A DNA stretch of 21,891 nt. Origin: JBEKJU01 sp050011095 (GTDB lineage: Bacteria > Desulfobacterota > Syntrophorhabdia > Syntrophorhabdales > WCHB1-27). Where the stretch lies: positions 1-21,891 of the forward strand of contig JBEKJU010000055.1 of the NCBI GenBank assembly GCA_050011095.1. Direction: 5' to 3'. Shown here piece by piece: positions 6,143 through 14,202 of the stretch. The notes below the pieces were generated by a model. That model saw only the letters and a program-made list of their open reading frames with translations. It searched no databases and was not told the origin of the DNA. A program made the translations under genes and the position numbers. Position 1 is the first letter of the stretch. Each line of letters opens with the position of its first letter.

Positions 6143-8668
6143 ATGGACCGGATTTTTCTCGTAGACGGAAATTCTTACGTGTATCGCGCCTTCTTTGCCA
6201 CGCCCTACCTTTCCAACTCGAAGGGCATGCCAACGAACGCAATCTATGCCTTCATCAGCATGATAAGGAAACTCATTAACGAGCAGAAGCCGGACAGGCT
6301 CGTGGTCGTGTGGGATTCGAAGGTGCCCTCGTTCCGGATGCAAATCTCCCGGGAATATAAGGCGACGAGACCGCCCATGCCCGGCAACCTGAGCCTCCAG
6401 TTTCCCTATGTCAAAACGATCGTTGAAAAAATGGGCATAGCCGTCATCGAAAAGGAAGGCTTCGAGGCGGACGATGTGATCGCCACACTGGTGCAAAGAC
6501 TCGCCCGCGAGGACGTGGAGGTCTTCGTCGTGACGAGCGACAAGGATATCATGCAGCTTGCGACCGATTCGGTCACGATCGTCGACACCATGAAGAACCT
6601 CGTGATGAAAAGGGCGGAGGTGGCGGAAAAATTCGGCATAGACCCGGTCCTCATCCCCGATTTTCTCGCCCTTTCGGGCGATCCTTCCGACAACATTCCG
6701 GGCGTTCCCGGCATCGGCGAAAAGACGGCCCGTCAGCTTGTATCTGAATACGGCGGCCTGGATGATATCTATGCGCGCCTCGACGACATCAAAAAGCCTT
6801 CCCTGAGGCGGAAGCTCGAGGAGAACCGCGACAGGGCCCTGATGAGCAAAGAGCTGGCGACCCTGCGCTTCGACGTCCCCCTAGACATGGACATGGAGGG
6901 CATGCGCATCAGGGAGCCCGACCTGACGGAACTCAGGCGGATATTCAGGGAGCTTGAGTTTACCTCCCTCTCCAGGGAGATCAGGGTGGACGAGGGAAAG
7001 ACCGCCCACAGGGAGGCAGCGTCCCTGGGTGAGGCCCTCGGGGAGACCATCTCGGTGGTCGCCCGTATTCAGGGCCGCTGTCCCGCCGACGTGAGCCTCA
7101 AGGGGTTCGCCGTTTCGAACAATGACGCGGTCTTCTATTCGGAGAAGGCGGACGACCTCTTCTCGGCCTTATCCGCGCCGCGAGAGGTGATCGTCCACGA
7201 TCTCAAGCCGATCTATATTGCCGCCGACCGGAGGGGGATCGGCCTTCATCCGGCCTTCTTCGATACCATGCTCGCCGTCTACCTCATCAATCCCGCAAGA
7301 AAGGATTATGCCCTGGAGGGCGTCATCGCCGAGTTTCTCGACAGGGATATCAGTGGCGACGGCGAAGGGCGATCCCTCGCGGAGGGCGCCTTCCACCTCG
7401 CCGAGCTGAAGGACGTGCTCCTCGCGAGGCTCGACGAGCTTGGGCTCCACGACCTGTTTTTCACGATCGAACTGCCCCTCGTCGAGGTCCTCGCCCACAT
7501 GGAGTGCCTTGGCGTGAGGGTTAACAGAAGCGCCCTTGCCGCCCTTTCGAGGGATTTCGATGCGAGGCTGAACGCCGTAATCACGCGGATCTACGATACC
7601 GCCGGGGAGACCTTCAACATCAATTCGCCCCAGCAGCTCGTCCGTATCCTTTTCCATCGATTCAACCTTCCTGTCGTTAAGAAGACGAAAACCTCCCTTT
7701 CGACGGACAACGAGGTCCTCCAGACCCTCTCGGACCTACACCCCCTGCCCGCCCAGATACTTGAGTACCGGATGCTCGCGAAGCTGAAGAGCACCTACGT
7801 GGACAGCCTCCACACGCTCATCCATCAGACGACGGGCAGGATTCATGCGGCGTTCAACCAGATGGTCGTTGCGACGGGACGTTTGTCGAGCAGCGATCCG
7901 AACCTCCAGAACATCCCCATCAAGGGGGTGGAAGGCAAAAAGATAAGGGAGGCCTTCGTGCCGGAAGAGGGGTTTCTCTTTTTGTCGTCCGACTATTCCC
8001 AGATCGAGCTGCGCGTCCTCGCCCACCTTTCGGGCGACGAGCTTCTCATTGAAACCTTCCGGAACGACGGGGATATCCATAGCAGGGTGGCCCAGGAGGT
8101 ATTCAAGGTCGATGCGGACCACGTGACGCCCGCCATGCGAAGGACGGCCAAGGTGATAAATTTCGGGATCGTCTACGGCATAAGCGGGTATGGCCTCTCG
8201 AAAGAGCTTGGCGTCGGCCCCAGGGAGGCGCAGGTCTACATCGACGCCTACTTCGAGCGCCACAGGGGCATCAGTGCGTACATCGAAAGGACCCTGACCG
8301 AGGCGCGCAAGAACGGTTTCGTGAGGACGCTCTTCGGCAGGATACGCTACATTCCCGAGCTTTCGAATGCGGACATGAACGTCAGGCAGTTCGGAGAGAG
8401 AACGGCCATGAACACCCCCGTACAGGGCACGGCCGCCGATATCATCAAAATGGCCATGGTCAGCATTTACCGGAAGGTGAAGGAGAGGGGCCTTCGCTCA
8501 CGGCTCATCATGCAGATTCACGACGAGCTGGTCTTCGAGGTGGCCGAGGCCGAGGCAGAGGAAATGGAGCAGATCGTCACATTCGAGATGGAGCACGCCT
8601 GCCCCTTGCTCGTGCCGCTCAAGGTGACGATCGGGAAGGGGCGGAACTGGGCCGAGGCCCACGATTGA
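6143..8668 (+). CDS. polA: DNA polymerase I with degenerate 3'-5' exonuclease domain
   Basis: An 841-residue family A polymerase for Okazaki-fragment maturation and repair synthesis. Residues 1-285 are the 5' nuclease (VDGNSYVYRAF, EADD, TSDKD, GDPSDNIPGVPGIG). Residues ~300-440 are the 3'-5' exonuclease fold. Residues ~440-841 are the polymerase, with motif A DYSQIELR (Asp617), O-helix RRTAKVINFGIVYG (666-679, Phe674) and motif C QIHDELVFEV. In the exonuclease domain the DxE of motif I (around residues 304-310) and the Y/D of motif III (around 411-420) are absent; only the motif II Asp374 remains. Proofreading is probably lost, as in Taq and Bst enzymes. The ATG at 6143 with GAGG 4 nt upstream is preferred to 6101, which overlaps ahbD. 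Confidence 0.96.
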   Translation: MDRIFLVDGNSYVYRAFFATPYLSNSKGMPTNAIYAFISMIRKLINEQKPDRLVVVWDSKVPSFRMQISREYKATRPPMPGNLSLQFPYVKTIVEKMGIAVIEKEGFEADDVIATLVQRLAREDVEVFVVTSDKDIMQLATDSVTIVDTMKNLVMKRAEVAEKFGIDPVLIPDFLALSGDPSDNIPGVPGIGEKTARQLVSEYGGLDDIYARLDDIKKPSLRRKLEENRDRALMSKELATLRFDVPLDMDMEGMRIREPDLTELRRIFRELEFTSLSREIRVDEGKTAHREAASLGEALGETISVVARIQGRCPADVSLKGFAVSNNDAVFYSEKADDLFSALSAPREVIVHDLKPIYIAADRRGIGLHPAFFDTMLAVYLINPARKDYALEGVIAEFLDRDISGDGEGRSLAEGAFHLAELKDVLLARLDELGLHDLFFTIELPLVEVLAHMECLGVRVNRSALAALSRDFDARLNAVITRIYDTAGETFNINSPQQLVRILFHRFNLPVVKKTKTSLSTDNEVLQTLSDLHPLPAQILEYRMLAKLKSTYVDSLHTLIHQTTGRIHAAFNQMVVATGRLSSSDPNLQNIPIKGVEGKKIREAFVPEEGFLFLSSDYSQIELRVLAHLSGDELLIETFRNDGDIHSRVAQEVFKVDADHVTPAMRRTAKVINFGIVYGISGYGLSKELGVGPREAQVYIDAYFERHRGISAYIERTLTEARKNGFVRTLFGRIRYIPELSNADMNVRQFGERTAMNTPVQGTAADIIKMAMVSIYRKVKERGLRSRLIMQIHDELVFEVAEAEAEEMEQIVTFEMEHACPLLVPLKVTIGKGRNWAEAHD

Positions 8669-8680
8669 TACCGGGTCCCT

Positions 8681-8745
8681 TCCGGCAGAGCCGGATCGCC
8701 CATTTTCGCCGGGTTTCCTGTCGGGCCTTTTTTGATTTCGGCCCG
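8681..8745 (+). repeat. Inverted repeats in the polA-secA gap
   Basis: Two inverted repeats lie between polA and secA: TCCGGC-aga-GCCGGA at 8681-8695, and CGGGCC (8722-8727) with GGCCCG (8740-8745) around a 12-nt loop containing T6. Neither is followed by a T-tract, so termination is uncertain. The second ends 16 nt before the secA ATG and could affect its translation. Confidence 0.35.
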
Positions 8746-8761
8746 CCGCTGTGATAAACTG

Positions 8762-11377
8762 ATGTCCGTGATCAGCAATCTACTGAAAAAAATAGTCGGC
8801 ACGAAGAACGAGCGGGAGTTGAAGAGGATTCAGCCCCTGATCGCCCAGGTCAACAGCTTCGAGGACAAGATGCAGTCCCTCTCGGATGAGGGCCTCAAGG
8901 GGATGACGTTGCTTTTCAGGGAGCGTCTGGAGAAGGGTGAAGAGCTCGACTCGATTTTGCCCGAGGCCTTCGCGGCGGTGAGAGAAGCGGCGAGAAGGAC
9001 GGTAGGCATGCGCCATTTCGATGTCCAGCTCATCGGGGGGATGGTGCTCCATGAGGGGAAGATAGCGGAAATGGCGACCGGCGAAGGCAAGACCCTGGTG
9101 GCGACCCTCCCGGTCTACCTCAACGCCCTCGGCAAGGAGGGCGTTCACGTGGTCACGGTGAATGACTACCTCGCAAAGCGGGATGCGGCGTGGATGGGGC
9201 CTGTCTATTCCTTCCTCGGCATGTCCGTGGGCGTGGTGGTCCACGGTCTCGACGACCCTGAACGCAAAGAGGCGTACCACTGTGATGTGACCTACGGGAC
9301 GAACAACGAGTTCGGCTTCGATTACCTGAGAGACAATATGAAGTACTCGGACGAGGAGTTCGTCCAGCGGGAGTTCAACTATGCGATCGTCGACGAGGTC
9401 GACAGCATCCTCATCGACGAGGCGCGGACGCCTCTTATCATATCGGGTCCGGCCGAGGAATCAACAGACAAATACTATAAGCTCAACAGGCTCATCTACC
9501 AGTTGAAGAAGGAGACTGATTTCAAGGTGGATGAGAAGGCCAAGAGCGCCTATCTCACTGAAGAGGGCGTGGCGAAGATCGAGAGGCTCCTGAAGGTGGA
9601 GAACCTGTACGATCCGGGACACGTCGAGATACTGCACCACATCAACCAGGCCCTGAAGGCGCACCACCTCTTTGCCAGGGACGTGGACTATATCGTAAAG
9701 GACGGCGAGGTCATTATCGTCGACGAGTTCACCGGCAGGCTCATGCCCGGAAGGCGGTTCAGCGACGGCCTCCACCAGGCCCTGGAGGCTAAGGAAAACG
9801 TCAAGATCGAACGAGAGAACCAGACCCTCGCCACCGTGACCTTCCAGAACTATTTCCGCATGTACAAGAAGCTCGCCGGCATGACAGGCACGGCCGATAC
9901 GGAGGCAATGGAGTTCAGGAAGATCTACAACCTGGACGTGGTTGTCATCCCGACGAACCGGCCGCTCATCAGGACGAACCATCCCGACGTGGTCTACAGG
10001 ACCGAAAAGGAAAAATTCAAGGCCGTCCTCCAGGAGATCGAAGAGCTCTACAATAGGGGGAAGCCCGTCCTGGTCGGGACCTTGTCGATTGAAAAATCGG
10101 AGCGCTTGGCGGAGCTTCTCAAGAGGAAAGGTATACCCCACCACGTCCTGAACGCGAAGAACCACGAACGCGAGGCAGAGGTCGTGGCCCAGGCGGGGAG
10201 GTACAGGGCGGTTACCATTTCGACGAACATGGCGGGCAGGGGGACCGATATCCTACTCGGCGGCAACCCCGCCTTTCTCGCCCCTATACTGGCGAAGGGC
10301 AAAGACGACGAGGAATCCGCCTCCAAGGCGCTGGAGGAGGCGAAGCGGATCTGCGAGAAGGAAAAGGCGCAGGTTATTGCGGAAGGGGGCCTCCACATCC
10401 TCGGGACAGAGCGGCACGAATCACGAAGGATCGACAACCAGTTGCGGGGCCGTTCCGGAAGGCAGGGCGACCCGGGCTCGTCGCGATTTTACGTCTCCCT
10501 GGAAGACGAGATCATGCGTATCTTCGGCTCGGACCGCATCTCGCCGCTCCTCGGTAAGCTGGGCATGGAAGAGGATATGCCCATAGAGCACCGTCTCATT
10601 ACAAAGGCCATCGAGAACGCCCAGACCAGGGTGGAATCGCACAACTTCGACATAAGGAAGTACCTACTCGAATACGACAACGTCATGAACAAGCAGCGCG
10701 AGACCATTTACGGCATGCGCAAGGAGATCATGGACGACGGTGACACGAGGGGCCGCGTCGTCGGGATGGTGGACGACATCGTCGAAGGCTTCGTGGACGA
10801 GTACGCCCCGGAGAAGGTTTACCCGGAGGAATGGGACATTGACTCCCTCAGGAACCGGGTCTATGAGACGTTTTTCTTTCACGTCGACCTCGACCACCTT
10901 GACGTCAAGACGATTACCAAGGCGGGTCTTCTGGATATGGTGAAGGGCTCGGTGCTCTCCGTCTACGAGGCAAAAGAGAAGGAATTCGGCGAAACCACGC
11001 TCCGGAACATAGAACGGTATATCGCCCTGGGTTCCCTCGACAGCCACTGGAAGGAGCATCTCCTCTCCCTCGACCACCTCAGGGAGGGGATCGGGCTCAG
11101 GGGATACGGACAGAAGGACCCCCTAAGGGAATACCAGCGGGAAAGCTTCGAGCTTTTCCTCGATCTGCTCGACAGGGTGAACGTGGATACGGTGCGCAAG
11201 CTCTTCGCGATACAGCCGGCCAGGCATGAGGAGGAGATGAGGCCGGAAGGGCCCGTGATCTTCCTGAACAGGGGCGAGGATGAGACCCCCGCGCAAGGAG
11301 GACGGAAGATCGGCCGGAACGATCCGTGTCCCTGCGGGAGCGGCAGGAAGTACAAGAAATGCTGCGGCAGAGGGTGA
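8762..11377 (+). CDS. secA: Preprotein translocase ATPase SecA
   Basis: An 871-residue motor ATPase that drives unfolded preproteins through SecYEG at the inner membrane. The Walker A region is MATGEGKT (104-111); the DEAD-type Walker B VDEVDSILIDEA, the TGTAD segment, the GRGTDI motif, the GRSGRQGDPG motif and the helical scaffold follow in order. The C terminus ends in the SEC-C zinc motif CPCGSGRKYKKCC, which binds SecB or ribosomes. Length is typical. The start is uncertain: ATG at 8762 (MSVISNLLKKIVG) or GTG at 8768 (MISNLLKKIVG). Neither has a clear Shine-Dalgarno sequence, unlike most neighbours. Its stop codon is only 4 bp before the proposed argJ start. Confidence 0.97.
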   Translation: MSVISNLLKKIVGTKNERELKRIQPLIAQVNSFEDKMQSLSDEGLKGMTLLFRERLEKGEELDSILPEAFAAVREAARRTVGMRHFDVQLIGGMVLHEGKIAEMATGEGKTLVATLPVYLNALGKEGVHVVTVNDYLAKRDAAWMGPVYSFLGMSVGVVVHGLDDPERKEAYHCDVTYGTNNEFGFDYLRDNMKYSDEEFVQREFNYAIVDEVDSILIDEARTPLIISGPAEESTDKYYKLNRLIYQLKKETDFKVDEKAKSAYLTEEGVAKIERLLKVENLYDPGHVEILHHINQALKAHHLFARDVDYIVKDGEVIIVDEFTGRLMPGRRFSDGLHQALEAKENVKIERENQTLATVTFQNYFRMYKKLAGMTGTADTEAMEFRKIYNLDVVVIPTNRPLIRTNHPDVVYRTEKEKFKAVLQEIEELYNRGKPVLVGTLSIEKSERLAELLKRKGIPHHVLNAKNHEREAEVVAQAGRYRAVTISTNMAGRGTDILLGGNPAFLAPILAKGKDDEESASKALEEAKRICEKEKAQVIAEGGLHILGTERHESRRIDNQLRGRSGRQGDPGSSRFYVSLEDEIMRIFGSDRISPLLGKLGMEEDMPIEHRLITKAIENAQTRVESHNFDIRKYLLEYDNVMNKQRETIYGMRKEIMDDGDTRGRVVGMVDDIVEGFVDEYAPEKVYPEEWDIDSLRNRVYETFFFHVDLDHLDVKTITKAGLLDMVKGSVLSVYEAKEKEFGETTLRNIERYIALGSLDSHWKEHLLSLDHLREGIGLRGYGQKDPLREYQRESFELFLDLLDRVNVDTVRKLFAIQPARHEEEMRPEGPVIFLNRGEDETPAQGGRKIGRNDPCPCGSGRKYKKCCGRG

Positions 11378-11381
11378 TATC

Positions 11382-12533
11382 ATAAAGGGCATACGGTTCT
11401 CGGGCATCGCGTCGGGCATCAAGGCAACAGGGCTCGACCTCGGTCTTGTCTCTTTTCGGGATCCCGCCCCGGTCGCGGCCCTTTATACGCGGAACAAGGT
11501 CAAGGCCGCCCACATCCTTTATAACACGAGCCAGGCCGCTCGCGAGGTGCGGGCGCTTCTCGTCAACAGCGGATGCGCCAATGCCTGCACGGGCAGGGCC
11601 GGCCTCGACGACCTCGCGGCAATCGCGGAGGAGCTGGCCGGGCGCCTCGACATAAGAAAGGAAGAGATCCTCTTCGCCTCGACAGGGGTTATCGGAAAGC
11701 CGCTCCCCGTAAAGACCGTCATCGCGGGGCTTTCCGATCTTGTGGCCGGACTCGACGAGGAAAATATCGAGGTTTTCGCGCGCTCCATCATGACGACCGA
11801 CACGTACCCGAAGATCGTGCAGGATCGTGTGCCGGGCAACGGAGGATATACGATTGCGGGCGTCGCGAAGGGCGCCGGGATGATGAATCCCCTTTTTGCG
11901 ACGATGCTCGCTTTCCTCTTCACGGACTGTCCCCTCGATCCGGTGCGGCTCCAGCGCGTGCTGCCCGCGTTGGGTAGGGAGAGCTTCGAGCGCATCAGCG
12001 TCGACGGCGATACGAGCACGAACGACACGGTCATGGTCTTTTCTGGCGGCTTGGGCGCCGCCGGGGCACTTTCGGAGATCGGTCCTGTCAGAAAGGTCCT
12101 CGGCCGTCTCATGAAGACCCTCGCGCTCATGATCGTGAAGGATGGGGAAGGGGCGACGAAGGTCGTCCATGTCACGGTAAGAGGCGCGAAACGAAAAGGT
12201 TCCGCGGAGCGGATAGCGCGGAGGATAGCCGTCTCTCCCCTGGTCAAGACGGCCTTTTTCGGATGCGACCCGAACTGGGGCCGGATCATCGCGGCCGCGG
12301 GGGACAGCGACGTGGCCTTCGATCCGGAAGCAGTGGAGATCGTCATACAGGGAGAGGTGCTTGTCAGGGGCGGCTGTGAGGTGCCTTTTTCCGAAGAGGA
12401 GCTAAAGGGGCTGATGGACAGCCGTGAGATCGAGCTTGTCCTCGACCTCCACGACGGCAGGGCCTCCTATGACATGTACACGACCGACCTCACCTATGAT
12501 TATATCAAGATAAACGCCTCGTACCGCACGTAG
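11382..12533 (+). CDS. argJ: Bifunctional glutamate N-acetyltransferase/ornithine acetyltransferase, apparent ATA start
   Basis: ArgJ moves acetyl from N-acetylornithine to glutamate, recycling the acetyl group in arginine synthesis. The ~383-residue product has the NSGCANACTG motif (62-71), STGVIGKP (100-107) and the self-cleavage site KGAGMMNPLFATMLAF, with Thr174 as the nucleophile. These split the precursor into alpha and beta chains. It ends in the usual DLTYDYIKINASYRT. Oddly, no ATG, GTG or TTG exists in frame between 11280 (deep inside secA) and the conserved N terminus KGIRFSGIASGIKATG. ATA at 11382 sits where family members begin, with AGAGGG 7 nt upstream, and is taken as the start. 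ATC at 11379, an error in the assembly, or a long N-terminal extension from 11280 are alternatives. Confidence 0.9.
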   Translation: MKGIRFSGIASGIKATGLDLGLVSFRDPAPVAALYTRNKVKAAHILYNTSQAAREVRALLVNSGCANACTGRAGLDDLAAIAEELAGRLDIRKEEILFASTGVIGKPLPVKTVIAGLSDLVAGLDEENIEVFARSIMTTDTYPKIVQDRVPGNGGYTIAGVAKGAGMMNPLFATMLAFLFTDCPLDPVRLQRVLPALGRESFERISVDGDTSTNDTVMVFSGGLGAAGALSEIGPVRKVLGRLMKTLALMIVKDGEGATKVVHVTVRGAKRKGSAERIARRIAVSPLVKTAFFGCDPNWGRIIAAAGDSDVAFDPEAVEIVIQGEVLVRGGCEVPFSEEELKGLMDSREIELVLDLHDGRASYDMYTTDLTYDYIKINASYRT

Positions 12534-12564
12534 TCCGGCACCGAAGGGCTTTTTGTGCCTGACT
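12532..12564 (+). terminator. Candidate argJ terminator hairpin
   Basis: Arms AGTCCGGCAC (12532-12541) and GTGCCTGACT (12555-12564) pair at 9 of 10 positions around a 13-nt loop. The hairpin begins inside the argJ stop codon. The following T-run is short, so it may be a weak or Rho-assisted terminator, or an mRNA 3'-end stabiliser. Confidence 0.4.
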
Positions 12565-12599
12565 TTGTCATCGCCATCGGCGCGCCAATTTCTTAACTT

Positions 12600-12616
12600 A
12601 GGGCTCGGAAGGAAAT
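12600..12616 (+). repeat. 17-bp inverted copy of 19543-19559
   Basis: The 17-mer AGGGCTCGGAAGGAAAT here is the exact reverse complement of 19543-19559. Both copies lie in intergenic DNA just after a gene. This copy abuts and slightly enters the long palindrome at 12613-12746. Confidence 0.6.
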
Positions 12617-12746
12617 AAATGAGTCAGATGGCGAAGGATTTTTGGCCGATCGGCGAGGCGCAGAAAGGCCAAATGTACTGGATGTACATGACCTTTTCGC
12701 AACGAAGCGGGCGGACAAAAAGACGAGCCAGATGGCCCATTTATTT
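12613..12746. repeat. 134-bp imperfect palindrome (MITE-like or repeated hairpin element)
   Basis: The two ends are inverted: AAATAAATG at 12613-12621 and CATTTATTT at 12738-12746. The match continues inward (AGATGGC against the inverted CATCTGGC), through T5 runs on each arm, to a central stem ATGTAC (12673-12678), loop TGGAT, GTACAT (12684-12689). The whole element is thus one long imperfect hairpin centred near 12680. It contains no transposase. It separates the convergent argJ and protease genes and may act as a two-way terminator. Whether it is a mobile MITE needs other genomic copies. Confidence 0.65.
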
Positions 12747-12770
12747 TCTGACGGGCCCTTATATGCCCCC

Positions 12771-14042
12771 TCACTTGAACTTGACCCCCAAGCGGGTGAC
12801 TGCATCTGCGATGGGGATAAAGTAATTGAGACCCACGCTCCTATCGACGTCCGACGTTTCCCCGCCCTGGCAAATGCCAACCACTTCCCCGTCCTTGTCG
12901 AGGAGAGGGCCTCCCGAGCTTCCGTGCTGAACCAAAACATCACTCTGAATAAACTTGAGCTTACCCCTATCCCGATAGGCGCTCATGATGCCCCTCGACA
13001 CGGTGTCCGCTTGCTCTTCGCCCAAAGGGCTTCCGATCGCATAGACCTCGTCACCCACCTCCGGGCTCGTCGTAAGGCGAAGGGAGAGGGAGGGGAGGTT
13101 CTTCTCGGCGAGCTTGACCAGCGCGACGTCGCGCACGGAATCGGACCGCACCACGTCGCCGAGGACATCCCGCCCGTTTGCGAGGCGCACCTTCACGAAG
13201 CGGGCCTCCTCGACGACGTGGTAATTTGTGATCATGTAACCGTTGGGGCTGATGATGAAGCCGCTCCCGAGGGCTTGGGGGATGAAAACCGTGACAACCG
13301 CGGCCCGCGCGTCGGAGATGGACTGATGGGTCTTTGGCGCGGGCTTGATGAAAAGGGAGACGTAGGCCGGCTCGCCCACGGCCCCCGCGGTCCTATCCCT
13401 GGGCCGGAGGGCCAGGTCGCGGAACCCCGGTTCGGCGAGGAGGTTTTGAGCGGCGGAGGCGAACGCGTTGGTCATGAAGGTCGGCATGCCGTCGTATACC
13501 GGCTTGTCCGTTTCGTAAGAGCCCTGGGTGGTGGTCTCGTAGACGACCTTCTTCTTGAGCGGGTCGTACACCTGCCAGGTCACGTGAACGAAGGCCCCGC
13601 CCTTTATCATATTCGGATTTGAGCCGTAAAAGTCGGGCGCGCATCCATTCGCCGCGATGTTGTCAATCGCTCCCGCAACGAGCAGCTCGGCCTTCGATGC
13701 CGTTCGGTCCGGAAAGAGCGTGTGCGGGTCGCCGACGACGGTGTAGTTGGCCTTCGTGAACTCGTCGCGGAGCGCATCTCGGAGGTCCTCATCCGCGGTG
13801 CGGTGACCCCATCTGACGGGATGGAGGGGCCGCCCGCAGAACAAACCCAAGGCTATATGCCCGACAGTTTCCCCGCGCTGCAGTTTTACGACGACCTTTT
13901 CGATTCCGATCGGCCTCGTGTCTGCACCCATTGGGATCGCGAGGGCAGTCTTCAGTTCCGCCTTTGGTGTGGAAGGCGCAGAGCACCCCTGAAACAGCAG
14001 GAGTGGTAATGACGCCGCCAGGATAAAGCCGATGCTTCTCAT
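12771..14042 (-). CDS. Lipoprotein with C-terminal trypsin-like (HtrA-type) protease domain
   Basis: A 423-residue exported protein. Residues 1-19 are a lipoprotein signal with lipobox LFQGC (Cys20), so it is anchored to a membrane facing the periplasm. Residues ~40-210 form a domain resembling small outer-membrane lipoproteins (alternating strands, AELLVAGAI, GAFVHVTWQVYDP, then an alanine-rich helix); I cannot name the family. Residues ~245-415 are an S1C/trypsin-like protease with His275 (TNYHVV), Asp305 (DVALVK) and Ser376 (GSSGGP), all present. No PDZ domain follows, unlike DegP/HtrA. A periplasmic quality-control or stress role is inference. It has its own promoter at 14124-14153. Confidence 0.88.
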   Translation of the reverse strand: MRSIGFILAASLPLLLFQGCSAPSTPKAELKTALAIPMGADTRPIGIEKVVVKLQRGETVGHIALGLFCGRPLHPVRWGHRTADEDLRDALRDEFTKANYTVVGDPHTLFPDRTASKAELLVAGAIDNIAANGCAPDFYGSNPNMIKGGAFVHVTWQVYDPLKKKVVYETTTQGSYETDKPVYDGMPTFMTNAFASAAQNLLAEPGFRDLALRPRDRTAGAVGEPAYVSLFIKPAPKTHQSISDARAAVVTVFIPQALGSGFIISPNGYMITNYHVVEEARFVKVRLANGRDVLGDVVRSDSVRDVALVKLAEKNLPSLSLRLTTSPEVGDEVYAIGSPLGEEQADTVSRGIMSAYRDRGKLKFIQSDVLVQHGSSGGPLLDKDGEVVGICQGGETSDVDRSVGLNYFIPIADAVTRLGVKFK

Positions 14043-14085
14043 GCCTGCCTCCTCGAAAGCGCCACGCGCGGCGCAAGGTTAAGCG

Positions 14086-14110
14086 GACCGGCCGGTCTTC
14101 CGGCCCGGTC
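14086..14110 (-). promoter_or_regulatory. 5' leader hairpin of the protease gene
   Basis: GACCGGCCGG (14086-14095) and CCGGcCCGGTC (14100-14110) pair over 10 bp with one bulge and a 4-nt loop. It lies at the very 5' end of the predicted transcript, about 44 nt before the ATG, and could protect the mRNA or control translation. No T-run follows on the minus strand. Confidence 0.4.
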
Positions 14111-14123
14111 GATGGAATAACCT

Positions 14124-14153
14124 GTTATACAATAGTTCCGCCGGCTTCTTCAA
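14124..14153 (-). promoter_or_regulatory. Candidate promoter of the lipoprotein-protease gene
   Basis: On the minus strand TTGAAG (14153-14148) is followed after 18 bp by TATAAC (14129-14124). The predicted start near 14117 leaves a ~75-nt leader. It is the best match in the 160-bp gap after the methyltransferase gene. Confidence 0.5.
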
Positions 14154-14202
14154 TTTTTTCATTCCATGGGCGACATGCTTCGCGGACCGGGGCGGCGAAT
14201 CC

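Noticed and set aside
8671..8735. Rho-independent terminator after polA
   Set aside because: The GC hairpin lacks a T-run directly after it, and the T6 lies in the loop of the next inverted repeat.
9461..10165. Minus-strand open frame inside secA
   Set aside because: Antisense shadow of an unmistakable secA, with no family pattern.
11097..12170. Minus-strand open frame of 357 codons over argJ
   Set aside because: Arg- and Asp-rich low-quality translation; argJ on the other strand explains the openness.
12619..12825. Short peptide frame of 68 codons across the palindrome
   Set aside because: It reads through the inverted-repeat element and into the 3' end of the protease gene; openness is explained by the repeat.
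12642..13622. Plus-strand open frame opposite the lipoprotein-protease gene
   Set aside because: Antisense of a protein with lipobox and intact catalytic triad.
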